Under the pieces are notes generated by a model. The model was given only the letters and a program-made list of their open reading frames with translations. It had not been told where the DNA came from and ran no database searches. From JBLZUR01 sp048565625 (GTDB taxonomy: Bacteria > Pseudomonadota > Alphaproteobacteria > Sphingomonadales > Sphingomonadaceae), in NCBI RefSeq assembly GCF_048565625.1, contig NZ_JBLZUR010000002.1, positions 186,001 to 250,000 of the forward strand: DNA of 64,000 nt, in the 5' to 3' direction. Each line of letters opens with the position of its first letter. The stretch's first letter is position 1. Of the stretch, positions 16,437 through 24,869 are shown in pieces. The translations under genes and the position numbers were made by a program.

Positions 16437-17333
16437 ATGCCGGACGATTCCAGTAGCAGCGGGTCCGCCGATAGCGGCGGGCGATTGTGGCGGGGCTTGC
16501 GTGCCCTGCTGTTCGGGGAGGAAAGCGAGCCGACGCTCCGCGACCAGATCGAGGAAGCGATCGAGGAGCATGAGGACGACGCCCCCATCAAGGGCGACCT
16601 CTCGCCTGTCGAGCGCCAGATGCTGCGCAACCTGCTACACTTCGGCGAGCGGACGGCGGGCGATGTCGGCGTGCCGCGAGCGGACATCATCGCGGTCAAC
16701 GAGAAAGCGAGCTTCGCCGACCTGATCGGCTGCTTCGCGGAGGCCGGGCACAGCCGCCTGCCGGTTTACCGCGACAGCCTGGATACGGTGATCGGAATGG
16801 TCCATGTGAAGGACGTGTTCGCGATCATGGCCCGCGGGGACGCGTACCCAGAGGATTTGAGCGGCCTGATCCGCCAGCCGCGCTACGTGCCCGAATCGAT
16901 GGGCGTGCTCGATCTGCTGGCCGAGATGCGCTCCACCCGCACCCATCTCGCCATCGTGCTGGACGAATATTCCGGCACCGAGGGCCTCGTCACCATCGAG
17001 GACCTGATGGAGGAGATCGTCGGCGAGATCGAAGACGAGCATGACGAGGAGGCGACCGCGCTGATCGTGCCGCTGGACGACGGCCTCTGGGCGGTGGACG
17101 CCCGTGCCGAGCTGGAGGACGTCGCCGAGGCGATCGATCCGCGCCTTGCCGAGGTGGAGGAGGATGTCGACACGATGGGCGGCCTCGCCACCGTGCTGGC
17201 CGGCCATGTCCCGGCCGTCGGCGAGGTGGTGGAACATGCCAGCGGCTGGAAGCTTGAGGTGACAGAGGCCGACGAACGGCGGGTGTCGCGGCTGAGGCTG
17301 CACCCGCCCGCTCCCGAACCGCAGGAAGACTGA
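16437..17333 (+). CDS. corC: CorC/HlyC family CBS-domain protein
   Basis: A 298-aa cytosolic protein with two CBS domains (about residues 75-200, with VPRADIIAVNE at the start and HLAIVLDEYSGTEGLVTIEDLMEEIVGE at the end of the pair, quoted in parts) followed by the CorC_HlyC transporter-associated domain (WAVDARAELEDV, DTMGGLATVL). Homologs (YbeX) influence Mg2+/Co2+ homeostasis and ribosome metabolism. Its place after phoH-ybeY is the conserved cluster order. A sugar-dehydrogenase gene starts 2 nt after its stop. Confidence 0.9.
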   Translation: MPDDSSSSGSADSGGRLWRGLRALLFGEESEPTLRDQIEEAIEEHEDDAPIKGDLSPVERQMLRNLLHFGERTAGDVGVPRADIIAVNEKASFADLIGCFAEAGHSRLPVYRDSLDTVIGMVHVKDVFAIMARGDAYPEDLSGLIRQPRYVPESMGVLDLLAEMRSTRTHLAIVLDEYSGTEGLVTIEDLMEEIVGEIEDEHDEEATALIVPLDDGLWAVDARAELEDVAEAIDPRLAEVEEDVDTMGGLATVLAGHVPAVGEVVEHASGWKLEVTEADERRVSRLRLHPPAPEPQED

Positions 17334-17335
17334 CC

Positions 17336-18697
17336 ATGCTGAAACGCATCCTGATCGCGCTGACGGTCGTCATCATCGCCGGGATCGGCCTGATCTGGTG
17401 GCTCGCCTCGGGCGGGCAGGCGAAGCTGGATGTGGCGGACGTGCAGGGCCGTTTCCCGAAGATCGTCGACCCGATCGGCGCGCGCATCATCCCGGTGATG
17501 AACGTCCCCAAGGCGGTCGGGTGGAAGGACGGCGCGACGCCGGTGGCCGCCCCCGGTCTGAAGGTCGCGGCCTTTGCCACGGGCCTCGACCACCCCCGTC
17601 AGGTCTATGTCCTGCCGAACGGCGACGTGCTGGTGGCGGAGAGCAACAAGCCCGCCGATTACGGCGACGGGAAGGGCTTTACCGGCTGGGTTCAGGGACT
17701 CGTCATGGGTCATGCCGGCGCGAAGGCACCGTCCGCCAACCGAATCACCCTGTTGCGGGACACCAATGGCGACGGGGTCGCGGACGTGAAGACGCGGTTC
17801 CTGACCGGCCTGTGGGGGCCGTACGGCATGGCGCTGGTCGGCGACCAGCTCTACGTCGCCAACACCGATTCGCTCTGGCGGTTCCCCTATCAGACGGGAG
17901 CGACGAAGATCGCGTCGAAGGGCGTCAAGGTGATGGACCTGCCGGGCAAGCCGTTCAACCATCACTGGACGAAGAACCTTGTCGCCTCGCCCGACGGCAA
18001 GTTCCTCTACATCGCGATTGGATCGAACTCGAACGTGGCCGAGAACGGGATGGCGGCCGAGGCCGAGCGGGCGCGGATCTGGCAGTTCGACCTGACGACG
18101 AAGGAACGGACGACCTTCGCCTATGGCCTGCGCAATCCTGTCGGCCTCGCCTTCGAGCCGCATTCCAAGCGGCTGTGGACGGCGGTGAACGAGCGTGACG
18201 AGCTGGGGTCGGACATCGTGCCCGACTATATCACCAGCGTGCAGTTCGGCGGCTTCTACGGCTGGCCCTATTATTACTGGGGCGGTTTCCCGGACAAGCG
18301 CGTCGGGCCGGACGAGTCGACATCGCAGGAACAGATCGACGCGATGGCGCAGTACGTGACCCGACCGGACTATGCCGTCGGCCCGCATACCGCGTCGCTT
18401 GGCCTGACCTTTGCCGAGGGCGCGAAGCTGGGGCCGAAATTCGCCGATGGCGCCTTCGTCGGCCAGCACGGATCGTGGAACCGGCGGCCGGTCTCCGGCT
18501 ACAAGGTGATCTATGTGCCGTTCGGCGCGAATGGCTTCCCGGTGAAGGACGTGAAGCCGGTGGATGTGCTGACCGGCTTCCTCAACAAGGATGGCGAGGC
18601 GCAGGGTCGGCCGGTGGGTGTCGCGGTGGACAAGGCGGGCGGGCTGCTGGTGGCCGATGACGCGGGTAACACGATCTGGCGGGTGACGGGGAAGTAG
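17336..18697 (+). CDS. Membrane-anchored PQQ-type sugar (sorbosone) dehydrogenase family protein
   Basis: A 453-aa protein. Residues 4-24 form one N-terminal membrane anchor; the rest is a periplasmic six-bladed beta-propeller of the GdhB/L-sorbosone dehydrogenase type, with characteristic GLDHPRQVYVLPNGDVLVAE, LWGPYGMALVG, GLRNPVGLAFEP and GQHGSWNRRP blocks (given as separate motifs). Such enzymes oxidise aldose or related substrates with pyrroloquinoline quinone. The start overlaps the corC region closely (2-nt gap). The exact substrate is unknown. Its insertion separates corC from lnt. Confidence 0.85.
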   Translation: MLKRILIALTVVIIAGIGLIWWLASGGQAKLDVADVQGRFPKIVDPIGARIIPVMNVPKAVGWKDGATPVAAPGLKVAAFATGLDHPRQVYVLPNGDVLVAESNKPADYGDGKGFTGWVQGLVMGHAGAKAPSANRITLLRDTNGDGVADVKTRFLTGLWGPYGMALVGDQLYVANTDSLWRFPYQTGATKIASKGVKVMDLPGKPFNHHWTKNLVASPDGKFLYIAIGSNSNVAENGMAAEAERARIWQFDLTTKERTTFAYGLRNPVGLAFEPHSKRLWTAVNERDELGSDIVPDYITSVQFGGFYGWPYYYWGGFPDKRVGPDESTSQEQIDAMAQYVTRPDYAVGPHTASLGLTFAEGAKLGPKFADGAFVGQHGSWNRRPVSGYKVIYVPFGANGFPVKDVKPVDVLTGFLNKDGEAQGRPVGVAVDKAGGLLVADDAGNTIWRVTGK

Positions 18698-18703
18698 CAG
18701 AAC

Positions 18704-18814
18704 CCGTCCATCCAGAGCGAAGTCGAGGGACGCTCATCGAGCGAAGCCGAGAGATGTGTGGACGGGCCTCGGCTGCGCTCGGCCTCAGTCCCTCGACTTC
18801 GCTGGGGACGGACT
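18704..18814. repeat. Imperfect hairpin repeat (type B)
   Basis: AGCGAAGTCGAGGGAC (18716-18731) is inverted as GTCCCTCGACTTCGCT (18788-18803), with internal AGCGAAGCCGAG and CTCGGCTGCGCTCGG copies of the same theme. It is a dispersed REP-like element lying between two convergent genes, where it may also terminate transcription. Confidence 0.7.
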
Positions 18815-18822
18815 GTTGATGA

Positions 18823-19242
18823 TCAATCCCGCGCGAACAGCTTGGATCGATCGCGAAAGGCCTTGAACTCCAGCGCATTCCCGCTGGGATCGCGGAAGAA
18901 CATCGTCGCCTGCTCGCCCGCCTTGCCGGGGAAGCGGACATGCGGTTCGATGCCGAAGACGACGTCCGCCGCCTTCACCCGCTCCGCCAGCGCCTCCCAG
19001 TCCGACCAGTCGAGCACCACGCCGAAATGCGGCACCGGCACGTCATGACCGTCGACCGGATTGGTGAGCCCGGCGGGCTGCGCGGCGGGATCGAGATGGG
19101 CGACGATCTGGTGGCCGTAGAGGTCGAAGTCGATCCACTCGTCCGCCGACCGCCCCTCCGGACAGCCGAGCACGCCGCCGTAGAAGGCTCGCGCGGCGGC
19201 GAGGTCGTGGACCGGGAAGGCGAGGTGGAAGGGGGCGAGCAT
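18823..19242 (-). CDS. VOC family (glyoxalase/dioxygenase superfamily) protein
   Basis: A 139-aa protein starting MLAPFHLAFPVHDLAAARAF, with paired beta-alpha-beta-beta-beta modules. Likely metal ligands are His6 (FHLAF), HFGVVL, and the Glu of GNALEFKAF; the FRDPSGNALEF ending is diagnostic. VOC proteins include glyoxalases and extradiol-type enzymes; no substrate can be assigned. The start at 19242 is preferred to a longer frame whose Pro-rich leader comes from an adjacent repeat. It is convergent with the sugar dehydrogenase. Confidence 0.85.
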   Translation of the reverse strand: MLAPFHLAFPVHDLAAARAFYGGVLGCPEGRSADEWIDFDLYGHQIVAHLDPAAQPAGLTNPVDGHDVPVPHFGVVLDWSDWEALAERVKAADVVFGIEPHVRFPGKAGEQATMFFRDPSGNALEFKAFRDRSKLFARD

Positions 19243-19258
19243 GGGGGAGTAATACAAC

Positions 19259-19395
19259 ATCCTCCCCGAGCTTGTCTCGGGGAGGGGGACCGCCGCCGTA
19301 GGCGGTGGTGGAGGGGCCGGCGCGACGACCGGTGCTACGCACCGCCCCTCCACTAGCTCCGCTGGTCCCCCTCCCCATCTCCGATGGGGAGGATG
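19259..19395. repeat. Nested inverted repeat element (type C)
   Basis: Contains CATCCTCCCCGAGCTTGT and its counterpart ending GGGGAGGATG, with nested arms GGAGGGGGACC / GGTCCCCCTCC and GTGGAGGGGC / GCCCCTCCAC. The ~137-bp palindromic element is of the kind widely dispersed in sphingomonad genomes. It separates the VOC gene from divergent lnt, so the lnt ribosome site lies right at its edge. Confidence 0.8.
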
Positions 19396-19402
19396 TGCAG
19401 GA

Positions 19403-20932
19403 TTGCTCCGGTCACATTCCTCGGCAATAGCCGCCTTCGTGCTGCGCTACCCCAAGACCATCGCCTTTGCCGCCGGTCTCGTCTCCGCGACCGGCTTTGC
19501 GCCGCTGTCGTTCTGGCCATTGACGATCCTTGCCTTCGCCGTGCTGATCGCGCTGCTTGCCGAGGCGAAGACGGTGTGGCGGGCGGCGGGGCTCGGCTGG
19601 TGGTTCGGGCTGGGGCAGTTCGTGCTCGGCCTAAACTGGATCGCGACGTCGTTCACCTATCAGGCGGCGATGCCGGCCTGGCTCGGCTGGATCGCGGTGG
19701 TGCTGCTGTCGCTCTACCTAGCGCTCTACCCGCTGGTCGCGACGGTCGCGGCATGGGCGATCGCACGCCGCTATCCTGCGGTCACCGGCCTGGCGCTCGC
19801 CGGCACATGGGCGGTCGGCGAATATCTGCGCGGGACGTGCTTCACCGGCTTCGCGTGGAACCCGGTGGGGGTGGCGCTGGTCGATCGTTCGATCGCCGGT
19901 GTGGCAACGGTGCTCGGCACCTACGGGCTCTCGGCCATGGTCGTTCTGATGGGCTGGCTGATCGCGGTGGCGGTGCGTGGGCCGGACCGCCGCTGGGCCT
20001 ATGCGCCCGCCGTCATGCTCCTGCTGCTGCAGGGTGCGGCGGCGCTGGTGCCCCCCGCGCCGCAGCCGACGCGCCACGCGCCGCTGCTCCACATCGTCCA
20101 GCCAAACATCGGCCAGCAGGACAAGTGGCGGGAGGATTTCGAGGCGCAGAACTTCGCCCGCCTGGCCAGCCTGTCGGGTCGGCCCGGCCCGCGCCCGCGC
20201 CTGCTCCTCTGGCCCGAGGCGGCGGTGCCGGACTATCTCGAACTCGATGCGCTCGCCCGCAATCGCCTCGCCGCGCTGCTCGGCCCGCGCGACGTGATGA
20301 TGACGGGCGGCGTGTCGCTGGTGACGAACGGCACGCAGGTCACCGCCGCGCGCAACAGCCTGTTCACGCTGGACGCGGGCGGCCGCCTCCTCGGCCGCTA
20401 CGACAAGGCGCATCTGGTGCCTTATGGCGAGTATCTGCCGATGCGGCCGCTGCTCTCAGCCCTCGGCCTGTCGCGCCTCGCGCCCGGCGATCTCGACTTC
20501 CTTCCTGGCCCCGGCCCGCGCAGCGTGGACGTGCCGGGCTTCGGGCGGGCGGGGATCCAGATCTGCTACGAGATGATCTTTTCCGGCCATGTCATCGACG
20601 ACGCGGATCGCCCGTCCTTCGTGTTCAACCCGTCCAACGACGCCTGGTTCGGCGCCTGGGGTCCGCCGCAGCACCTCGCGCAGGCGCGCCTCCGCGCGAT
20701 CGAGGAGGGACTGCCGGTGCTGCGCTCCACCCCCACCGGCATCTCGGCGGTGATCGCGGCCGATGGCCGGCTGGAGAAGGCACTGCCCTGGCGCGTCGCG
20801 GGCGCGATCGAGACGGTGCTGCCCGCGCCCAAGCCGCCGACGCCGTTCAGCCGCCTCGGCAACATCCTGCCCGGTCTCTTCGCGCTCGCCCTGATCGCCG
20901 CCGCCATCGCTGCCCGGTGGCGCTTCGCATGA
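19403..20932 (+). CDS. lnt: Apolipoprotein N-acyltransferase Lnt
   Basis: A 509-aa inner-membrane enzyme that adds the third acyl chain to lipoproteins. About six N-terminal hydrophobic segments (residues 5-210) precede the periplasmic nitrilase-fold domain. The catalytic triad is visible: Glu in LLLWPEAAVPD, Lys in RYDKAHLVPYGEYLP and Cys in GIQICYEMIFSG; a last membrane helix (LFALALIAAAIAARW) closes the protein. A TTG start at 19403 follows GGGAGGATGTGCAGGA; a GTG at 19439 is an alternative. The stop overlaps the next gene by ATGA. Confidence 0.92.
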   Translation: MLRSHSSAIAAFVLRYPKTIAFAAGLVSATGFAPLSFWPLTILAFAVLIALLAEAKTVWRAAGLGWWFGLGQFVLGLNWIATSFTYQAAMPAWLGWIAVVLLSLYLALYPLVATVAAWAIARRYPAVTGLALAGTWAVGEYLRGTCFTGFAWNPVGVALVDRSIAGVATVLGTYGLSAMVVLMGWLIAVAVRGPDRRWAYAPAVMLLLLQGAAALVPPAPQPTRHAPLLHIVQPNIGQQDKWREDFEAQNFARLASLSGRPGPRPRLLLWPEAAVPDYLELDALARNRLAALLGPRDVMMTGGVSLVTNGTQVTAARNSLFTLDAGGRLLGRYDKAHLVPYGEYLPMRPLLSALGLSRLAPGDLDFLPGPGPRSVDVPGFGRAGIQICYEMIFSGHVIDDADRPSFVFNPSNDAWFGAWGPPQHLAQARLRAIEEGLPVLRSTPTGISAVIAADGRLEKALPWRVAGAIETVLPAPKPPTPFSRLGNILPGLFALALIAAAIAARWRFA

Positions 20933-21285
20933 CCTGGGCGAAGGTCGCGCCGGTCCTGATGCTGGTCTGCTCGAACGTGTTCATGACCTTCGCCTGGTAC
21001 GGTCATCTGAAGCACAAGGCCGCGCCGCTGGTTCTGGCGATCCTCGTCAGCTGGGGCATCGCCTTCTTCGAATATTGCCTCGCCGTCCCCGCCAACCGCA
21101 TCGGCAGCGAAGCCTATGCGCCGGCCCAGCTGAAGGCGATGCAGGAGGTGATCACGCTGGCCGTGTTCTGCGGCTTCTCGGTGCTGTACCTTGGGCAGAA
21201 GGTGACGGTGAACCAGCTGATCGGCTTCGCCTTCATTGCGCTCGGTGCGTTCTTCGTGTTCCGCAATCCGCTGGGGGTCTCATGA
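20929..21285 (+). CDS. DUF486 family membrane protein
   Basis: A 118-aa protein with four membrane helices, starting WAKVAPVLMLVCSNVFMTFA after Met-Thr. It carries the family signature FMTFAWYGHLK and EYCLAVPANRIG, followed by FSVLYLGQKVT. The DUF486 family is distantly related to DMT transporters; its function is unknown. It overlaps lnt upstream and modA downstream by 4 nt each (ATGA), so all are likely translated from one mRNA. Confidence 0.9.
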   Translation: MTWAKVAPVLMLVCSNVFMTFAWYGHLKHKAAPLVLAILVSWGIAFFEYCLAVPANRIGSEAYAPAQLKAMQEVITLAVFCGFSVLYLGQKVTVNQLIGFAFIALGAFFVFRNPLGVS

Positions 21286-22010
21286 AGGGACTGGTCGCGC
21301 TCCTCGCGCTTCTCGCCGCGCCGGTGCACGCTGGTGAGGTCAAGGTCGCGGTCGCGGCGAACTTTACCGAGCCGGCGAAGGAGATCGCGGCCGCCTATGA
21401 GAAGGCGAGCGGCGACCGCGTGACGCTCAGCTTCGGGTCCTCGGGTGCGTTCGCCACGCAGATCGCCAATGGCGCGCCGTTCGAGGTCTTCCTGTCGGCG
21501 GATGCGGAGCGGCCCGCCGTGCTGGCGATGGGCGGGCAGGGTGTCGCGGGCAACCGCTTCACCTACGCCACCGGCCGCCTCGCGCTCTATTCGACCAAGG
21601 CCGTTCTGGCTGCCAGTCCATCGGCATTGGCCAAGGGCGCCTATGCCAAGCTCTCGATCGCCGACCCGAAGGCCGCGCCTTACGGGCAGGCTGCGGTCGA
21701 GACGCTGAAGGCGCTGAGGCTCTACGACGCCGCCGCCCCGAAGATCGTGCGCGGCGCGTCGATCGCGCAGGCTTATCAGTTTGTTGCATCGGGTGCGGCG
21801 GACCTCGGCTTCGTTGCCCTCAGCCAGATCGTCACGGTGCCGGGCGGATCGCGCTGGATCGTGCCGGAGAAGTACCACAGCCCGATCACGCAGGATGCGA
21901 TCCTGCTGAAGACTGGTGTCGCCAACCCCGCCGCCACCGGCTTCCTCCGCTTCCTGAAGTCCGCCAGGGCAAAGGCGATCATCAACCGCTACGGCTACAA
22001 GATCGGCTGA
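21282..22010 (+). CDS. modA: Molybdate ABC transporter substrate-binding protein ModA
   Basis: A 242-aa periplasmic binding protein with a signal peptide (cleavage near VHA-GE, residue 17). It carries ModA features: VAVAANFTEPAKEIA, SFGSSGAFATQI, APFEVFLSADAERP and PYGQAAVETL, with Ser/Ala/Tyr ligand positions for the oxyanion. The start overlaps the DUF486 stop. modB follows one nucleotide after its stop. Confidence 0.93.
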   Translation: MKGLVALLALLAAPVHAGEVKVAVAANFTEPAKEIAAAYEKASGDRVTLSFGSSGAFATQIANGAPFEVFLSADAERPAVLAMGGQGVAGNRFTYATGRLALYSTKAVLAASPSALAKGAYAKLSIADPKAAPYGQAAVETLKALRLYDAAAPKIVRGASIAQAYQFVASGAADLGFVALSQIVTVPGGSRWIVPEKYHSPITQDAILLKTGVANPAATGFLRFLKSARAKAIINRYGYKIG

Positions 22011-22011
22011 G

Positions 22012-22695
22012 ATGGAGAGCGGGCTCGGCACGGTCGTCGCGACCACCCTGTCGCTGGCCGCGCTGACCACCATCCTGCTGCTGGTGCTGGCGACGCCGCT
22101 CGCCTGGTGGCTGGCCCGGCGGCCGTGCTGGTGGAAGGAGATCGTCGGCGCGGTGACCGCCCTTCCGCTGGTCCTGCCGCCGACGGTGATCGGCTTCTAC
22201 CTGCTGCTGGCGCTCGGGCCGGACAGCCCGCTGATGACGCCGCTCCACGCCTTCGGCATCCGCACCCTCGCCTTCACCTTCGAGGGGCTGGTGATCGGGT
22301 CGGTGGTCTATTCGCTGCCCTTTGCGGTCCAGCCGCTGCGCAATGCCTTCGAAGCTCTTGGCCCCGCGCCGGTCGAGGCGGCGCTCAGCCTGGGCGCATC
22401 GCCGCTGCAGGCCTTCGTCCGCGTCGCGCTCCCCCTAGCGCGCGGTGGCTATGTCGCCGCCGCCATCCTCGTCTTCGCGCACACCATCGGCGAGTTCGGC
22501 GTCGTCCTGATGATCGGCGGCGTCATCCCCGGCGAGACAGAGGTGCTGTCCACCCGCCTCTTTACCCTGGTCGAATCGATGCAGTGGCACGACGCGCACC
22601 TCATCGCCGGCGGCATGGTCGCGCTGGCGTTCGTGGCGCTGACCGGGCTGATGGTGGTGCAGCGCGTGACCTTCTTCCGCGACGGGCGGGAGTAG
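22012..22695 (+). CDS. modB: Molybdate ABC transporter permease ModB
   Basis: A 227-aa inner-membrane permease with five or six helices. The EAA loop region (FEALGPAPVEAALSLGASP) and the GEFGVVLMIGGVIPGET block are typical of ModB/CysTW permeases. It forms the channel for molybdate together with ModA and an ATPase. No modC ATPase follows: the next gene is a convergent RTX protein. The ATPase must come from elsewhere or a fused unit outside the window. Confidence 0.92.
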   Translation: MESGLGTVVATTLSLAALTTILLLVLATPLAWWLARRPCWWKEIVGAVTALPLVLPPTVIGFYLLLALGPDSPLMTPLHAFGIRTLAFTFEGLVIGSVVYSLPFAVQPLRNAFEALGPAPVEAALSLGASPLQAFVRVALPLARGGYVAAAILVFAHTIGEFGVVLMIGGVIPGETEVLSTRLFTLVESMQWHDAHLIAGGMVALAFVALTGLMVVQRVTFFRDGRE

Positions 22696-22708
22696 GGCCC
22701 CCCAGGCG

Positions 22709-24712
22709 CTAGAGTATGAAGTCCGCCGCCGTCAGCTTGATCGCATGGTCGAGGTCGATGACGAGGTCCGCCTTCCGGTCGCCATTGGTATCCGCGCTGA
22801 TGTAGGTATGTCCGCCGGACAGTTCGTAGCGGACCTCGCCACCCTTGCCGCTGAACGCCGCCGTGCCGATGAAGGCGAAGGCATTGTTCTTGCCGCCCGG
22901 CCTTGCGTCGATCGCCGAAAGATCGATGCGGTCGCCCTGACCCCGGTCGAAGTCGGCGATGCGATCAGCGGTGGCGCGGGTGCTGCCGCTATCGCGCGCG
23001 GCGAAGGCGAAGACGTCGTTCCCCGCCTCGCCGGTCAGCACGTCCTTGCCGGCCCCGCCGAGCAACGTGTCGTCGCCATAGCCGCCATTGAGGCGATCCG
23101 TGCCGGTGCCGCCCTCCAGCCGGTCATTGCCCATGCCGCCGACCAGGCTGTCATTGCCCGACGCGCCCTGGACGGTGTCGTCGCCGCGGCTGCCGTCCAG
23201 CTTGTTCGCGCCGGTATTGCCGGTGAGGAGGTTGGCGTCGTCATTGCCGGTCCCGCCAAGCGCCGCCTTGCCGGTCAGCACCAGCACCTCGACATTCACG
23301 GGCAGGGTATAGGTGACCGAGGATCGGATCGTGTCGCGCCCCTGGTCCGCCCGCTCCACGACGAGGTCGGACTTGTTGTCGATGATGTAGACGTCGTCAC
23401 CGGTCAGCCCGCCCATCTTGTCCGCGCCGGACCCGCCGTCGAGCGTGTCGCCATAGGTCGTGCCGATCATCGCGTCGCCGCCACCGAGGCCCATGATGTG
23501 CCATTGCGCCGTGCTCGTCGGCTGCAGTTCGTCGGCGCCCGCGCCGCCTTTCAGCATGTGGACCTTGTTGTCGGCGTCCACGACGACGGTGTGAACGCCC
23601 GCGCCGCTGCCGTCCTGCCCGCTGTCGTCGGTCCAGCTGACGGTGAAGCCGCCGTCCTCGTTGGCGAGGAGATCGACGAACCCGTTCGAGCCCTTGGTCA
23701 CCAGCGGAAGCTCGCTGCCGATCTTCACGCCGCGGGCGTCGAGGATCTGCGCGACCAGCTGATTGCCTTCGGTGGTGTAGGCGATGGCGATCTGCTTGTT
23801 CGCCAGCTGGACGACCGCGGGGTTGTCGTAATTGGCATATTCATCGCTGACGACGAAGGCGTCCCCGATCGGCTTGCCATCCGCGCCGAAGATGCGGGCA
23901 TTGATGCCGCGCGGCAGCGTCGAATCCCAGGTGACGATGAAGCCGCCCCCCGCCAGCGCGGTCACGACGCTGTGCTGGCCGATGTGATGCGGCTGCTCGT
24001 CGATCACGAAATTGTCGCCGATCTTCTTGCCCGCGGCGGAGATCCGCTGTCCGTAAAGGTCGCCATAATTACCGGGATTGTCGTTGCTGGTGGTCCACGT
24101 GACGACGACGCTCCCGTCGGTGAGGGACGTGACGGAGGGAAGCACGGCACCGGGGTGGCGGACGACGTCGATCGCCAGTTCCGCGCCCACCTTCTTCCCC
24201 GTCGCGGAGAAGAATTGCGCCCTGATCCCTTCATTGTACCCGAACGCCCTGACGGCGCTGCTCTGCCAGACAGCGACGAAGCCGCCATTCGCAAGCGGGG
24301 TGAGATCGGGGGCGTGCTGAACGAGGTCGGTCTGCGTATTGAGCACGAATTCGTTGCCGACGGGCTTCCCCGACTTGCCCAGGATCTGCGCGCGAACGTC
24401 GTAGTCGTTGTAGACGCCGCCGGCCCAGGCGACAACGACATTGCCGGATTTCAGCGTGATGATCGACGGTTCCATCTGGTTGCCGGTGGTCACCGTGTTG
24501 ACCGCGATCTCGCCGCCGACCTTCTTGCCCGCCGCATTGTAATACTGCGCCATCACGGCGTAGCCGTCGGTGTCCTGATTGGTCTCGCTGCCGTCCGTCC
24601 AGGCCAGGGCATAGCCGCCGTTCGAAAGGCGGGTCATGCGCGCGTCGAACTGATGCCCAAGCTTCGTCGTGTTCACGATCGCCGATTTCGAACGCAATAC
24701 ATAGCCGGTCAT
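22709..24712 (-). CDS. RTX protein with seven N-terminal propeller-like repeats
   Basis: A 667-aa probable type I secreted protein. Residues ~20-400 hold seven repeats, each with a hydrophobic strand before W or Y and a D/N-rich turn: GGYALAWTDG, GNVVVAWAGG, GGFVAVWQSS, GSVVVTWTTS, GGFIVTWDST, KQIAIAYTTE and GGFTVSWTDD. Each is followed by a strand such as GKKVGGEI or GKPIGDAF. Residues ~405-600 are RTX nonapeptides (GGSGADKMGG, GGMGNDRLEGG). The last part (ISADTNGDRKADLVIDL and LTAADFIL) is a secretion-signal-like end. ATG 24712 follows GGGGGATT; an upstream in-frame start is possible. No transporter is adjacent. Confidence 0.88.
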   Translation of the reverse strand: MTGYVLRSKSAIVNTTKLGHQFDARMTRLSNGGYALAWTDGSETNQDTDGYAVMAQYYNAAGKKVGGEIAVNTVTTGNQMEPSIITLKSGNVVVAWAGGVYNDYDVRAQILGKSGKPVGNEFVLNTQTDLVQHAPDLTPLANGGFVAVWQSSAVRAFGYNEGIRAQFFSATGKKVGAELAIDVVRHPGAVLPSVTSLTDGSVVVTWTTSNDNPGNYGDLYGQRISAAGKKIGDNFVIDEQPHHIGQHSVVTALAGGGFIVTWDSTLPRGINARIFGADGKPIGDAFVVSDEYANYDNPAVVQLANKQIAIAYTTEGNQLVAQILDARGVKIGSELPLVTKGSNGFVDLLANEDGGFTVSWTDDSGQDGSGAGVHTVVVDADNKVHMLKGGAGADELQPTSTAQWHIMGLGGGDAMIGTTYGDTLDGGSGADKMGGLTGDDVYIIDNKSDLVVERADQGRDTIRSSVTYTLPVNVEVLVLTGKAALGGTGNDDANLLTGNTGANKLDGSRGDDTVQGASGNDSLVGGMGNDRLEGGTGTDRLNGGYGDDTLLGGAGKDVLTGEAGNDVFAFAARDSGSTRATADRIADFDRGQGDRIDLSAIDARPGGKNNAFAFIGTAAFSGKGGEVRYELSGGHTYISADTNGDRKADLVIDLDHAIKLTAADFIL

Positions 24713-24781
24713 GCGAATCCCCCCGCCCGTACAGATCCCGACGCGGTCGGTGGCGAAATCGACCGCGGCAGTCAAAAGAAA

Positions 24782-24807
24782 TTAACCGTGTTTTCGGTTG
24801 CTTAACC
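24782..24807. promoter_or_regulatory. AT-rich intergenic with small inverted repeat
   Basis: Between the divergent RTX and S10 peptidase genes, TTAACC occurs at 24782 and 24802, and AACCG / CGGTT (24784-24788, 24795-24799) can pair. This is the only AT-rich stretch nearby and is a likely promoter/operator region. The binding factor is unknown. Confidence 0.3.
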
Positions 24808-24869
24808 AAGTTTTTCATATCGCGCGATCGGACTTGCCGTCGCGACGATGACGGCTAGGTTGCGGTTCC

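Noticed and set aside
22745..24805. 686-aa plus-strand frame opposite the second RTX gene
   Set aside because: Antisense shadow of the repetitive RTX gene; composition is low-complexity and no domain is visible.
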